A stretch of 64,000 nucleotides of DNA from Doris montereyensis (GCA_037039925.1 JAXRKP010000175.1:207501-271500); one strand, 5' to 3'; shown: positions 46,250 through 58,253, counted from the first letter of the stretch. Program-made: numbers and translations. The notes: generated by a model not told the origin, from the sequence alone.

Positions 46250-46935
46250 CATTTACATTTGACATCCTCCACATCTACACATGTCTATACACGGTAAGTT
46301 GGAACGTAAAACATTTGCATCGGCTGTTTGTATATTCCTTCCTACAGAAGCATATAGTTAGTTCTTGACATACTTTGGATATTTCCGGCAGGGCTGTCCA
46401 CACAGGCTCAAGTACAACTTCATCCATTTTTCAACCACAGTCCAGAGGAGAAGGTGGTCGCACATCCTTTTGTAAAGAGGAATACAAGATGTATCCAGCC
46501 TGGTAGGCTGCCCTCTTTATGTGCTGAAGCAATGCTCAGAGGGGGGGGGGGGGGGGGTATTCTTTCTATTGCTCGTCCTTTATAATTTATGACGAAAAAA
46601 AAAGAATCTTTCTTGCATCATTGGCACGAGTGCAATTGCAGGTTTTGTCATACATATAAATTACAATGAAGCGCTCGAGCATATGCACATTATCATCTGT
46701 AATGATGCTTGGAGTGGACTGGAAGACAACGGGGCAAATGTCTCTGTGGCATGTGGCAATGCAGTCCATGACGTCCATGCTGTCTTCTTCCCAATTCCAC
46801 GGAATGCCGAAGCAGTATCGCAACCGGTAAAAGCATGGAAAAATAAAGTGCCCTTGCCTCCTCTGGACTTACCGTCCGAGCAATTTCATGAATGGGAATG
46901 AACTTGAAATTACGCCCTGTTCCATTAAGTAACCC
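46250..46935 (-). pseudogene. Uncharacterised repetitive family, C-terminal part (TGCD and QAGYI motifs)
   Basis: Down from 46935: a stretch resembling RNFKFIPIHEIART near 46910-46875, a donor-like ACG|GTAAGT at about 46870, FHAFTGCDTAS across two frames near 46830-46815, and LERFIVIYMYDKTCNCTRAN plus DARKI near 46675-46610. Below the G run, ALLQHIKRAAYQAGYI near 46530-46490 and CGWKMDEVVLEPVWTALPEI near 46440-46385 follow. I recognise this combination from many unnamed, high-copy animal proteins in cnidarians and molluscs, but know no assigned function. Frame changes show decay. It is continuous with the parts at 47020-48010 and 50090-50840. Confidence 0.55.
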
Positions 46936-47019
46936 ACAGATGTTGAACGTGTAATTGAGAGAAGAAAGTCGTTGCCAATACTATAACAACCGTATCAACC
47001 GACTATAGTGATGCTGAGG

Positions 47020-48010
47020 TGACCATGTCTTGCTGCATCAGCAGTGTGTAATATTATTCTGCTGTCAGCTTCTTCAAATGAACAAGGGGAAATGGTTATC
47101 TTCAGAGCTGACATTTTCTACTATTGCATTTGCCAGCAGTTTAAACAAGGAACTTTATTTTTATTATTTCCAATCTCTGGGCATTACAGTATCAGTGGTA
47201 ACTCTTCGTACTCCTGACTGGCCTCTTTTCGTCCGTGTGCTCAATTTCAGGCTGTTTTGGTGGTACTCATCAAATACAACATCAATTTGTCTTGCTCCTT
47301 GTGAAAATGACACAACCCTCTGTAGGAAGATATTGATAGCGTATTAAAAATATGTTATAATTACCCTTGGACTGTTCAGATGTACCATAACTGCCCCGTC
47401 AAATATGATGCATGTTGGTGGGGGCATGAATGTATCATTGGCCGCTATACCAGACAGCAGACAGTGTGTTGGTTCTAACTTGTTGTCACTTGTACGGAGA
47501 CGTCCGAGGGTTGTCAATGCAGGTGGGTGGCTGGAATTTTCGTGGGCAAAAAATGCATCCAAGTCTCCTCCACTTCTATTGCAGGCAATATAAAGCTGAG
47601 AAAACAAATTGCATACGCTCTTCAATTCTTTCAATTTTGTTTTTTGGACGCGTTCTTCGTTTTTGTATCCCCAGATGACAAGAGTCTAAGTTTGTTCATC
47701 GTCATTGGATCGGTGACCTTCTTGGTTCTTTCATTCAATCTCCTTTCACAAATTCACTGTACAACCATTTCCCTTTGTCTTCCAGGCTGCGAATGTTTTC
47801 TACGACGTCAATATCGGCTGCTTCTCCTGTTTCTAAATTCACATTTATTCACAATAGCTATGCCACGTGCAGAAATTTCCTACTGAATTAAAAGCAGTAA
47901 CCATACTTCTCACATCTTCAAGATTAAGAAGAAATCTTTTCTGAAGAGTCATCAGCGTGGCATTTCCGTCTTTAAATCCTTCATAATATTAGACTCAAAA
48001 TGACGAAGCA
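47020..48010 (-). pseudogene. Uncharacterised repetitive family, central part (nuclease-like EAD motif)
   Basis: In family order from 48010: ETGEAADIDVV near 47810, FSQLYIACN.. GGDLDAFF near 47600-47555, then HPPALTTLGRLRTSD near 47520 and PTCIIFDGAVMVHL near 47400. A later frame gives ARQIDVVFDEYHQNSLKLST near 47300-47250, and SFEEADSRIILHTADAARHG near 47080-47030, followed by a degraded TVDTD site. An acidic EAD.R followed by DTDV recalls the metal-binding residues of FEN/PIN-type nucleases; this is inference only. At least four frame changes occur. Confidence 0.55.
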
Positions 48011-48239
48011 TCACTTGCTTAAGAGTCAGTTCCATACACAGCAATGAGCGCAGCTTTCTACATATTTATCCACTAGAGAAATACATTTAACATCATTTGG
48101 TCTCAAAAATATTTTTGAGTTTCCATCAGACTAATAAACGTTCATTGCCCAATTTTTTCCTCTTAAAATGTGATTTAACATATTTTTGGACATACAAATT
48201 AAATGTTAAATGAGATACATTGAAAGAGCTTTTGATCAA

Positions 48240-48600
48240 GACATACAATTCTGGTGTTTTAATTATGATAGGAACTAAATAAACAAAGTTCTTAATGAAA
48301 AATCGGGGTTTTCATCATTAAAATCTTAAATGGTAATAGATACATCAATGAAACTTTGCATACTTATGCTTTGAGGGTCAAGAAATACATTTATGTTATA
48401 ATTATGATAGGAACTAAATCAACAAATCATTTCATCATAAAAATATACATCAATGAAACTTTGCAAAATGCTTTGAGGGTCAAGATACAAGTGAGTTTAA
48501 TGGAATATACAGAGTTGCGGGCTTTCTTGTGCCCAAGATCAAAAAATCAGGTTTTTCATTATAAAAATGTTAATGGTAGATAAATCAATGAAACTGACTT
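48240..48600. repeat. Degenerate local repeat, three partial copies
   Basis: ATACATCAATGAAACTTTGC with GCTTTGAGGGTCAAGA and TTATGATAGGAACTAAAT recur near 48257-48385, 48396-48490 and partly 48540-48600. Confidence 0.65.
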
Positions 48601-48609
48601 CTACACCTT

Positions 48610-50089
48610 CTACAAAAGAACTTTAAATAATATTATAAGAGTAAGATTGGAATGATTCCTTATCTTTGTGTTTTTCAGCTATGAGATCAAGACACAATTT
48701 GGCAACTAAAATTGACATTTGATTTTGAAATCTCAAAACTTTCTTGAAAGAATAAGGAATATATTAAATTTAGACAAAATTACACAAGTTGTACATCATG
48801 TATATATAAAAAAATTAAAATCATTCAATATTATCAATCAACAACTACATGTATACAGTGCATGGTCCCTGTTACTTTTAAGCTTTTTCATCAAAAAATA
48901 TTTTCCTGTATCTTATCTTATCTGATTTCTTAAACTATCTCGGTTCCATTTTTCCTTAAGTTTTCTAGTCTTACACAATCCACCATCTGAAATAATTGCA
49001 TCTAAAATGTCAGCTTTTTTCTCCTATCTTTTAAATCTTTCTTACTGACATCTTTCTCTTATTCTCCTGCATTTTGTGTTTTACTTTTTCTTCACGTATG
49101 ACTTTGTAACACTAAATTTTGAAATATGTATTTTGCTCCATGCAAATGCTGTCTTATTATGCATCACCTTATCAGCTCTTCTACGCTTCTTTAGTCTAAT
49201 TCCAAATCACCAAACTCGTTCTTCAAATCAACTCGAAGCAACAAGGGTCATATTATGTATCTTAATATTTAAAAGAAAATAGAGGAAATACTTCACAGCA
49301 TTTCAAGAAGATCCATATCCATTTTTGAATGTTTATCTAGATCTAAAATCGAAATGAAGTAGAGCGGAAGAGTGGTGTTGTTCTGGTGCTGATTAGCAGT
49401 CAGTTTCAAATGTTGAAAGTACTCCAATTTGGCAACAGCGTAAAGGAAACTACATTGGCGCGACGCGTTTGATTCAACCAATCATAGTCATTTTTTGGAC
49501 ATGATAACCGGAAGAGGACACTGTATTCGAGTATATAATTCTCTTTAGTCATTTTCAATCGGCAAAGATCGGATTTTCCCGACTCTAAATAGGTCAACTT
49601 TCCGCATGAAAGTTTAAAGCTATTTATAGATATCTTGGAGAAATTTCCATTGATTGCGATCCGAGGCAATTCTTGAATTTATAGTGTGTGCCAGCCGTTT
49701 TTGAGTTTCGTTTTTGAAAAATCGGCGATGTACACCGTTAAGTTAGCTATTTTTGAAGAGCTATATCTCTTTTACTACTAATATACTGTCTTAGATCTTC
49801 GTACAGAGCAGATCTTTAAGTATAACCTAGTAGTTTTTTGTGTAGGTTGAGTTTGATTTAAAAGAGAGATAGAAGGATTGTGACACTGTGTCATTATTTT
49901 CTTCCTTATAACATTGTGTTATAAGATACCGCAAAGGCTAGACTGATGATTCTGGCTTTGGCCTCATCAGACTCATTATATTCTTCCATCTGTTTTTGCG
50001 CAAGTGCTAACATATGGCAAATTCTATGATAATGATTGTTTCCTCTTGAAATATGTTTCCAGATTTTCTCCTTAAATCTGGAAGAATCC
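48610..50089. other. Probable intron or decayed part of the uncharacterised gene
   Basis: No coding motif recognised except a partly duplicated stretch near 49985-50050 (GCAAATTCTATGATAATG, CAAGTGCTAACATATG) that repeats sequence at 50205-50270. Confidence 0.4.
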
Positions 50090-50345
50090 TGATTCTATCC
50101 TATTCTACACTCACGTTTGTATCTCCATTATCCGGTTGACACGCTATTTTCTTCCATATAAGTGTAGTTGCTGCCTCATCAGACTCATTATATTCTTCAT
50201 TGTTTTTAGCGGACATGGCAAATTCTATGATAATGAGCCTCTCCAGAGATCTCCTCTGCAAGAAGTGCTAACATATCCTTCGGTGTAGTTGCTGTTGCAC
50301 TTGCACAAACCTTAGCCTCCATCGTCATAACTGCATGCAGTATGC
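50090..50345 (-). pseudogene. Uncharacterised repetitive family, AHYHRIC segment
   Basis: The minus-strand frame gives MLALLAEEISGEAHYHRICH near 50275-50215, a conserved ll..L...ei...AHYH..C element of the family, possibly a metal-binding site. Duplicated sequence (AATTTGCCAT with GTGCTAACAT) nearby disrupts the frame. Confidence 0.5.
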
Positions 50346-50394
50346 CCGTTTCAATTTTTACAAAAAAAGTATGTTTCTCTGTTAGGTTGTAACT

Positions 50395-50840
50395 TATTTT
50401 GATATGGCTGTTTGTCGCTTTCGTCTACGTTTTAGTTCCATTCGTTCATCCCAAGGTGGGCCCTTCGATGTAGCACATGATGTTGAGGCTGACGGTGCTT
50501 CTTGCGCTGTTGCTTTTTAACTTTTTTTGTCTCTAGCCTCCGAATTTTATCAGAATTGAACTTTACTCGGCAAGATTTATGCCATTTTCGCGATTCGATT
50601 TAATAAGTTCAAGAATGTCCTCACTTTCACATGCAATATCTGACAAATCCAGTTTATCATCATGCTGTGCTACTGCATTGTACTGATTGATATTGTCAAC
50701 AAACGTTACATAGCCTTGACCGGTGACTTTTTGCTTAGAATTGGCAGGGCATTCTAACTTTTCAGGAGTATCCAACTGACAATGACATATCAACCATTAA
50801 TCGCAGTCCTTTGTGGCAGATCTTTTGGTCATATTGGCTG
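50395..50840 (-). pseudogene. Uncharacterised repetitive family, N-terminal Cys/His segment
   Basis: After an acceptor-like GTAATTTCAG near 50840 the frame opens ATGACCAAAAGATCTGCC, meets an in-frame TAA near 50798 and continues WLICHCQLDTPEKLECPANS. It then reads GYVTFVDNINQYN and, after a one-base change near 50590, KWHKSCRVKFNSDKIRRLE. C..C near the start and WHKSC about 75 residues on suggest a zinc-binding module (family form: H.a.WHksC...fn..Kl.Ra). Confidence 0.55.
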
Positions 50841-50859
50841 AAATTACAATATCTATAAC

Positions 50860-51135
50860 CTAGATCTAGATCTATGTACAAATTATAATTAATTATTGAT
50901 CATGAGAAAACTAGACTTGCTAATATATTAATGTAGATTTACCATGCTGTGATATGTTTAGATATAAGATAGATCTAGATCTATATCTGATATCAGTAGA
51001 TTAGATAATATATCCAGATATATATAGTATAGATCACTAGAGAATCTAGATCTAGACTTCTATCTAGATCTAGAAATCTCGATCAAGATTCTAGACTACT
51101 AGTACTAGTGTACTAGATCTAGATCTAAATTCTAA
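50860..51135. repeat. TAGATC/TCTAGA palindromic tract
   Basis: Scattered TAGATCTAGATC and TCTAGATCTAG motifs, densest at 51040-51130. Confidence 0.75.
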
Positions 51136-51639
51136 GCGTACTTACCTATTTTAATTTTAAGAAGGTCGATATAGAGTAAAACAATCCATACAGGCCTCTT
51201 GCAAAAGGAAAGAAATCGTAGAAAGTGAATGATACAAAAGTAAACAGCATAGATCTTATACTTCACCGGGCCTATTGTTACATTTCCTTCCGGCTTCCGG
51301 TGATTTATGACTCAACACGGGAAAAGTCTTCTTACGGTGGTAGTGGAAATTTGTCAGACCAGAAAATAAATATCAAAACTTAAAAAGCCTAAAACTCAGC
51401 TAATAAAGATGCGACAGAGTGGTTCTATATCACAAATTGCAGCCCATGAGATGCTCTATCAACTGTGCAAGTTTCATGCTTTCATTCTCATTTTGCACAA
51501 TTCGAGGGTTTTGTGTCTCTAATTCCCCCTACTATAGTGGATAGAGCAGTTCATTTTCATCATAATGATATCATAAACAAAGCTCAGTGTCGATTCTTTG
51601 AATTTATACGATTTTTTTAGAAACGATACAGGCTTAAGT

Positions 51640-51858
51640 CTCTTTACTATAGTGAATGTAATGACAGTAATGACACACGATAATATGAAAGCCCCATAGG
51701 AACAAAGACGGGACAAACACAAGGAATAGACAGAAACAAAATCCTGCCCACCATGGGGATCAAACCCGCGACCTCTGCGTCGGCACCCATCGCCTCGCCA
51801 TGAAAAGAAAGCGTGTTACCAACCGAGCTAACTACGCTTACCTAACTGACTGGTATGG
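51640..51858 (-). mobile_element. tRNA-derived SINE, minus-strand member of a head-to-head pair
   Basis: In minus-strand sense the head is AGTTAGCTCGGTTGGTAACA (A box) near 51830 and GGTCGCGGGTTTGATCCCC (B box) near 51755, followed by a body CCTATGGGGCTTTCATATTA. The head sequence TTTCATGGCGAGGCGATGGG between the boxes is common to both copies. Confidence 0.7.
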
Positions 51859-51914
51859 CTGCATTCGTGCGAAAGATCTGGCTAATGAAAATTCAGAAAA
51901 TGAAACTCCTTTTT

Positions 51915-52150
51915 TAAATGGAGCGTAGTTAGCTCGTTGGTAGCATGCTTTCTTTTCATGGCGAGGCGATGGGTGCCGACGCAGAGGTCGCGGGTTCGAT
52001 CCCCATGGTGGGCAGGATTTATTTCTGTCTATTCCCTGTGTTTGTCTCGTCTTTGTTCCTATGGGGCTTACATATTATCTTATGTCATTACATTCACTTC
52101 CGACATGCCCCTTGCCTCACTGTTTGTCTTTCTCTTTACTATAGTATAGC
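51915..52150 (+). mobile_element. tRNA-derived SINE, plus-strand member of a head-to-head pair
   Basis: Head AGTTAGCTCGTTGGTAGCAT (51923) and GGTCGCGGGTTCGATCCCC (51987), body TGTCTATTCCCTGTGTTTGT and CTATGGGGCTTACATATTAT, ending in CTTTACTATAGTA. Nearly identical to the copy at 51640-51858 in inverted orientation. Confidence 0.75.
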
Positions 52151-53861
52151 ATTGTGGAGGCTCAGAATACTCAGATACAGGCCTATCTTTCAACACAGCC
52201 AAGCTATTATACGATAAAAGCCAGAAATATTATCTAAAGTACGGCAAGTATAATAAACGAATATTTCCATAGATCGTCAGAAAATACGAAACATGTTCCG
52301 TGCACCTACATACTACACATGTATTATCAAAAGACACCATCTCAAAATGAGTAAAAGGTGCTGGTGCACTTGAAACAGTGACAATAATAAGAAGTAGTTG
52401 AGAGCCTCTCAAGGTATTATGATGGTTCAAAGTATTATCCTACTCTTTTCTTAGGTTTATTGGAGAAAAATATATTCAAATAACAGAAAATAAGGGAAAA
52501 ATACGATTTTCTCAAAATGTCCTCTTTTGTTCATTATTTCCTATTTACTGTTTTATTTCTCAACATATCTTCATGAAATTAGGAATGAATGATGAGTGGC
52601 GGAAAAACAAATAAATTTTCTGAAGCTTTTTTTTATATATATATGTATTATAATTATAGTTTGGGAAAAATTGAATTTTCTGTACCGTGTTTTTGTATAT
52701 TCTTGGTTCTCATGCAATTTTCAAAATTTCATAAAAAAACAAAACTTACAAATAAAACAAAAATGCGATCTCATCAAATTTAGATATTGTACCAAAAAGG
52801 TGTGTGCCAAGTTTGAAAGAATTTTATTAGCAAATGAAAAAGTCTATCGCTATTAATATTATTAACTTATTAAAATGTGAGGCATAATCCAAGATGGCCA
52901 CCATTTCCATGGCAACCGTAAGGGTCAGGAAAATTTATTCAGCATATCTATTACATGTGCTACATTGATAGGAATAAACTCGAAATGTATTTTTCCCCCA
53001 CTAAAATTCTGTTTTCTCCGCCATTTACAGAACGATTTGTATTATATTTGGCACACAGGTTCCTCTTGTCAATGTTAATAGAACAGTTTTTATTTATATA
53101 TATATATATAATATAATGTAAACTTTTTGAGAATTTTTTTCTTTTTGTAATGAACATGCCGTTTTTTGTACATTCACGATAGATCTAGATCTATATATTA
53201 TATATATATTTATATATAGATCTAGTATTGTCAAAAATTCATTAAAAAAACATCAAACAAAATATTTTAAAAAACCGACGTCACTCCTTAAGATATTGCA
53301 TGGAAAAGCTGATCTGCACAGGTTTTGACTTTGAGGGATTTTATTCATAACTAAGGGATGAGATAGATTTTGAAGATTGGTTCAAAATCCAAGATGGCAA
53401 CCGCTACAAACTTTTCAATGATAGGCCCTAAAAGATGACTGTATTTTGACAGTTACTCATGTACATATTAAAAGCAAAAACCTAAACTCAAAAGCAACCC
53501 CCCCCCCCGTAATTGCGGAAATGATGAAATGATACATTGCACATGCGCAGATGATCAGATTCCAGATTAATTCATTGAATTAACGATTATCTCGATATGT
53601 CGATGTAGTCGAACTGTAGTTTTTTTGGCGCTGTATTCTATCGATACATGTATTTAAAATCATACATTTTGATCACAAATCACAGTTTGACAAGTAAAAA
53701 GATAATTTTGCAATGAATAAATAATGATTTCCCCCAATAAAAGAGATATATCATAACCATGGCTAATGGCAGTAGTGATCAAAAGCAGTCTTGAACGTAG
53801 CATAATCAGAGAATTGTTTCCCTACGTCTATGCTCTCCGCCTTGTGCGACCGGGAAAGTAA
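52151..53861. other. No gene seen
   Basis: A/T-rich sequence; TA runs near 52632 and 53092-53110, a TAGATC patch near 53180-53225 and a nine-C run at 53500. Open frames are short and without motifs. Confidence 0.5.
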
Positions 53862-53975
53862 GTTCTGAAATTATTTCCCAGACCCCGAGAAAATAAGTTC
53901 TGAAATTATTCCCCCGACACTTCGGGAAAATAAGATCTGAAATTATTTCCCGACCCCTTTGGGAAAATAGCACTT
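53862..53975. repeat. ~38-bp tandem repeat, 3 copies
   Basis: GGGAAAGTAAGTTCTGAAAT plus TATTTCCCAGACCCC-like units repeat three times with indels. It lies immediately outside the piggyBac element. Confidence 0.8.
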
Positions 53976-53995
53976 CCCATCCCCCGCTCTCTTAA

Positions 53996-56900
53996 CTCAC
54001 TGGGGACCAGCCATATTTGAACCAACAACTACTCAGAACCAGCCATTTTATTTTTAAGTTTAAGGCATTTTCAAAAAATTGTAAAAAATCTCAGACTCAA
54101 GAGAGTCATAATTTTTGGCAGAATAGTACATCCATAATGGCTTTATTGTACAAATCAATTGTTACTTGGATAGCTTTCATAGTTATCCAGCGAATTTTGG
54201 TAAACTAGGAATCATAATATCACTTTTTCGGAAATATTTTACCCCTTTCCACATACAGTCATACTACATAGTCATACATCACAAAATCAAACTAATTTTC
54301 ATTTTAATTTTAAAAAAGCTGAATTCAAATTTAACCATATGCCAAGTGGCAATAGATATTTATTTACTTAGAAAGATACAATTACATAGAATTACAACAT
54401 TTATTTTCAGCTTTCAAATGAAAAAAGTATTTTAAAAATCATCAAGTTGAAAATTAAAATTATAAGGAAGAGGAAGAAATAAAAAAGTGATAAATCTATG
54501 GATGAAGACAATGAAAAGAATGATAAATTGAACCAAATTACATATTTACATAAATGTGTGTTTCTTTCTATGCACAAAAATCGTTTTTGGTGTGAAACAG
54601 TCGAAAACACGGAACTGCGCATAGAGGAACTTGATGATAGGGGCACCAGAAAGATGTCTCTTTCCGTTTAGCGACATTTGTATCACGCTTCCTCAATTGC
54701 TACACACCTTGCAAGCATGTGTTGGCTTCTGCTTCTTTTCTGTGGGTGGAACATAGTCAGGGAAGCAACGGTGTGTTAGACGATCCGTTGTTGGTGCAGC
54801 ATCGTCGCCAGCTAACATTGCCGATTCACCCCTCCGTCGATGAACATCCTCTGCCATCTGTTGACCAAGAATTTTCACAAACTTTGTGACGGTTAGCGTT
54901 CGCAGCCCCTTTGCCCGTTTCGATTTATTATATTAGGATGGATGACTGCACCAACACAAGAGCAAACAGATGAAGGTACAGCTTTTTCCACCATTTCAAT
55001 GTGCGACGATTGATGGGAATAAAAGCCAACAGTTGGTCGGACCTATCGACTCCTCTCATATTTAAATTATAATCCTGCACACAAGCAGGCTTGTCCTTCA
55101 CCTGTGCTCTCGACCTAATTGCCACAGTCTCCTGGGGATCGTGGATGGTTGTCAACATATTGACACTTTTCTTGTCGATCCACCGGAGAGAAATAAGTCC
55201 TTCATTGCGACGGAAACGGCATATCGCCTGTTTTCATAGGCAGGCCAGCCAGTTCCTTTGGCATTCCAATCCGATTGGCACGCATTGTGCCAACAGACAT
55301 AGTGTGTTTTTCCAACAGTTGATTGGATAACGTTGGACACGTATAATAATTATCCGTGTACAATATGTATCCTTTAGAAAATAACTCCGTCATCAAGCGA
55401 AAACACACATCTACAGATTTGTTGCTAAGTTCAGGATGAGAACAATAAATTTCAAAATTCCACACATAAGCAGATGAGCTTTCACATAGCAATATATACA
55501 ATTTTATCCCCCATTTATTAGGCTTATCCTTCATGTAATTGTAAACACGAAATCGAAGGTTGCCCCTCCATGGACAAATGGCCTCATCAACGACGACTTT
55601 ATGTTTTGGTTTCACTAGTGTCAGTAATGATTTAAATGTGGTGGTGAGGTGGTCAACAAATGGACGAATTTTGTGAAGGGGATCATATCCAGGATTTCCA
55701 TGAGGAATTAGAGTTTCATTATTGTTCACATGAAATAGTCCTAAATTCGCATGAATCTGTTCCGTGACATGAGTTTTGCTGCAAATTTGGTTTTGACGAT
55801 ATCCATTTCACACCAGTAGTCTTTCAAGTTATGCTTTTTCACCAAAGCCATGTGAATCCAAATAGTGAAGAATGAACGAACGTCGTCCAATGAAACCGTT
55901 TTCCAATTTTTGTACAGGCTCTCTGGCAGTAGGTCACGTTTGAAAGTTCGGATGCGGCATAGCGATTTATTTCAGATTTGACGGACTTCAAAATGTTGAT
56001 GGTAAAAAATAATCCAAAAAAAAATCAAGAGGCTCCTCAGCAGTCTCGGGCACATTGAGACAGGGATCACCAGTGAAAATTGGTGTTGTACCAAAGCCTG
56101 TCAAATCCTCAGTCCAAACACCATTAGCAGCAGGCGGAGCAACTCGTGCACGTTTTCTTGCCGGTGCAGCTGTTGATGTCGTAGGTTCATCAGGATCTGA
56201 CAGATTGTCATCCGAGTCAAGATCAGGCAGAGGAACTGAAATGTAAAGATAACAAAATAGCTAGAGTAATATATAAATATATATCATTACAGTACACCAT
56301 ATATTTGAAATGAATGACAAAGAGATAAAACCAACAAAAACCACAGCAAACATAAACACTCTCTTTACACACTAAGTTTTCTAAGCCAATCTGCTATCTA
56401 GGCAGCTCTGTTATGTTTATATTTTTTATCAGTCAAAATGTCAATTTTCTCTAACTCCAAGTCTAAGTCTAGATCTATCTAGTACTCCTAACTCTAAATA
56501 GAAAGGCTAGAATCAATAATCTAAGATCCATAATCTATTGATAAGCACCTGCACGTCATGAAATGGGCGTGGCACTTTGTTTACATTGTAAACACACATT
56601 CATGAGCATATAATTATTAGCTTTCGAACTCTCAAGTCATGCCATAGATCTACAGATTGACATGCTAAGGCTATACTATCAAAAAGAAATAAATCATGTT
56701 CTCACCTGGTGGGATAAATTCATCATCGGAGCCTTCCGATTCAACATCAGAATCAAGTGTCTGAAAGAATTCGACGACTTCGTCGACCGTGTGTCGGCGC
56801 AAATTTGACATTATTAGTATATTAGGATGGGTTACAAAAACTTCAATAAAATGGACTGTAGATGAAAAGATACGCTATCGAAAGTGAAACCGGACGTTGA

Positions 56901-57060
56901 AAAGCCTAATGATATCAAAAACATGGATCTATCGGCCAAAATATTGGATTGGAATTAGTTTTGACTTAGACTATTATTATTTTACCGTTCACGAGATATC
57001 TCGTGCTTGGTCCGATGGCGTTGTGCCGCGATCACGAGATAACCCGTGCTTGGTCCCCAG
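53996..57060. mobile_element. piggyBac element, ~3.1 kb
   Basis: TTAA (53992-53995) is followed by CTCACTGGGGACCAGCC; the opposite end carries TGGTCCCCAG at 57051-57060, giving a 10-bp inverted CTGGGGACCA. A TTAA on the right could not be seen. Subterminal direct repeats CACGAGATA.C.CGTGCTTGG lie at 56991 and 57033 (42 bp apart). It encodes a minus-strand piggyBac transposase (54690-56811). Confidence 0.7.
54690..56811 (-). pseudogene. piggyBac transposase (PGBD4-like), two exons, frame broken
   Basis: Exon 1 (56811-56706) starts MSNLRRHTVDEVVEFFQTLD and is acidic, ending at donor CCAG|GTGAG. Exon 2 begins at 56235 after TTACATTTCAG and joins in phase (VPLPDLDSDD). The middle (about 55990-55740) is frameshifted and has stops. 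From 55729 the frame is good: HKIRPFVDHL, VVVDEAICPWRGNLRFRVYN (first catalytic Asp), KPNKWGIKLYIL, GYILYTDNYYTCPTLSNQLL (second Asp) and GTMRANRIG. LRWIDKKSVNML near 55180 is in another frame and holds the third Asp. YNLNMRGVDRSDQL near 55060 and, at the C-terminus, a C..C-type cysteine cluster (ACKVCSN near 54705) complete the family pattern. Intact copies cut and paste at TTAA; this one cannot produce a full protein. Confidence 0.8.
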
Positions 57061-57219
57061 CACAGAACACAAATTACACAACCGCTCATACTCCTACATG
57101 CACATCTCACTTCTTCCCCTTATACACACATACATATTATACTTATACACCCAAATAGGTTGTGCTTGGCCAATAACATAATACAAATAATTATACCCCA
57201 ACACCTGCTTCCACTTCAG

Positions 57220-58253
57220 AGTCAGTCCCCTAATCGAGATGACCAAAATCGCTTGGTCAGCGTGAAGATTTCGTCACTGGTGATGCCTGCCGTATCCGTA
57301 GTTGATAAAGCCAGTATGAAACCAGCTTGTCACGATGATGACTATAACGGGATGAGACTTGTATGTCAGGGCTTTGGTCACAGTCATTCCATCCAAGTCA
57401 GATCCCTAATCATGAAAGGGTCACTCTTTTCTCATGTTCCCCCAGTGCTAATGTTCTCATCTCAGTCGCATCATTTCCAACAGATTTTGACACAGATCGA
57501 CCCCAGTCAACACAGTCGAAAAGCGCCTCCTGAGTGTTCTTGGATGTGGGAGCTGAAACCCAACGGAGCGGAGAACAACGTATGCAGAAGTACTCCTAAA
57601 GTACACAGCGAGACACAACTCCATAGCCTCTTTCTCGGTGTCCCAGTTGATCCATTTTTCGCCCCCATCAGGATCTTGAATAAAGCTGCTGGAACAAGTG
57701 GTAGGTCTTTGAGAACATTTTCCAGGATTGCTTCTTTCTTCGCACGAAGAGACGCTACTTGCATTGCATGGCGTTCCACAAGTCTGACCTTGGCTGCTTG
57801 TACAGTTTTAGTTTTAACTTTCCTTTCAAGTTGTTTGTTTTTGTTGTTGAGGTTTTCCAAAGCTTTGGTCTGCTCCAACTTCTCAGGATCTGGTTTGGAC
57901 GCATTCATCATGGGCCTATTATGAGTACTGTCACTGTCACCACCACAATCACCTGCATCATATGCAGAGCTGGGGGCAGGAGCGTTGTCAGTCTCTAATC
58001 GTCTCCTCAGATTTTGAACTTGGAACAGGCTCTCTTATCTTGGGTGGAGGTCGTCGACGATCCATGGATGGAGGATGATTTGGGCAGTTGACAATCGTAG
58101 GCACGGCAGTCGGTAACAGTCGAGAATGTTGAATGTCTGTAGTCCAGTTAAAGGCTTTCTCGTGAAAATGTGCAGAGCACACCCTCTTCGACTTGATGTC
58201 AGCAATCTTGACGTCATCTCTCCTGATGTTGATGATCCTTCTGGCACCTGAAA
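57220..58253 (-). pseudogene. THAP-domain P-element-like transposase relic
   Basis: After acceptor TTTGTTTCAG (near 58254) the minus frame gives DVKIADIKSKRVCSAHFHEK and AFNWTTDIQHSRLLPTAVPT, the second half of a THAP zinc finger (C..H and the AVPT motif). The first CxxC would be on an upstream exon that I did not find. A frameshift near 58000 leads to an acidic linker and a coiled coil, LENLNNKNKQLERKV near 57850-57800. A second shift near 57665 gives TEKEAMELCLAVYFRSTSAY and VVLRSVGFQLPHPRTLRRRF, resembling the Y..LR..g..LPs..TL segment of THAP9/P-type transposases. Beyond 57500 the frame decays. Confidence 0.6.

Noticed and set aside
51915..52020. A genuine tRNA gene
   Set aside because: A and B boxes are present, but the acceptor stem does not close, the spacing is longer than a tRNA, and a non-tRNA body follows; the sequence is duplicated, so it is a SINE head.
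57046..57924. A 292-codon plus-strand open frame
   Set aside because: Its second half is the antisense of the THAP-type coiled coil and LP..TL segment, which is the recognisable sense. The first half overlaps the piggyBac end. No domain on the plus strand.
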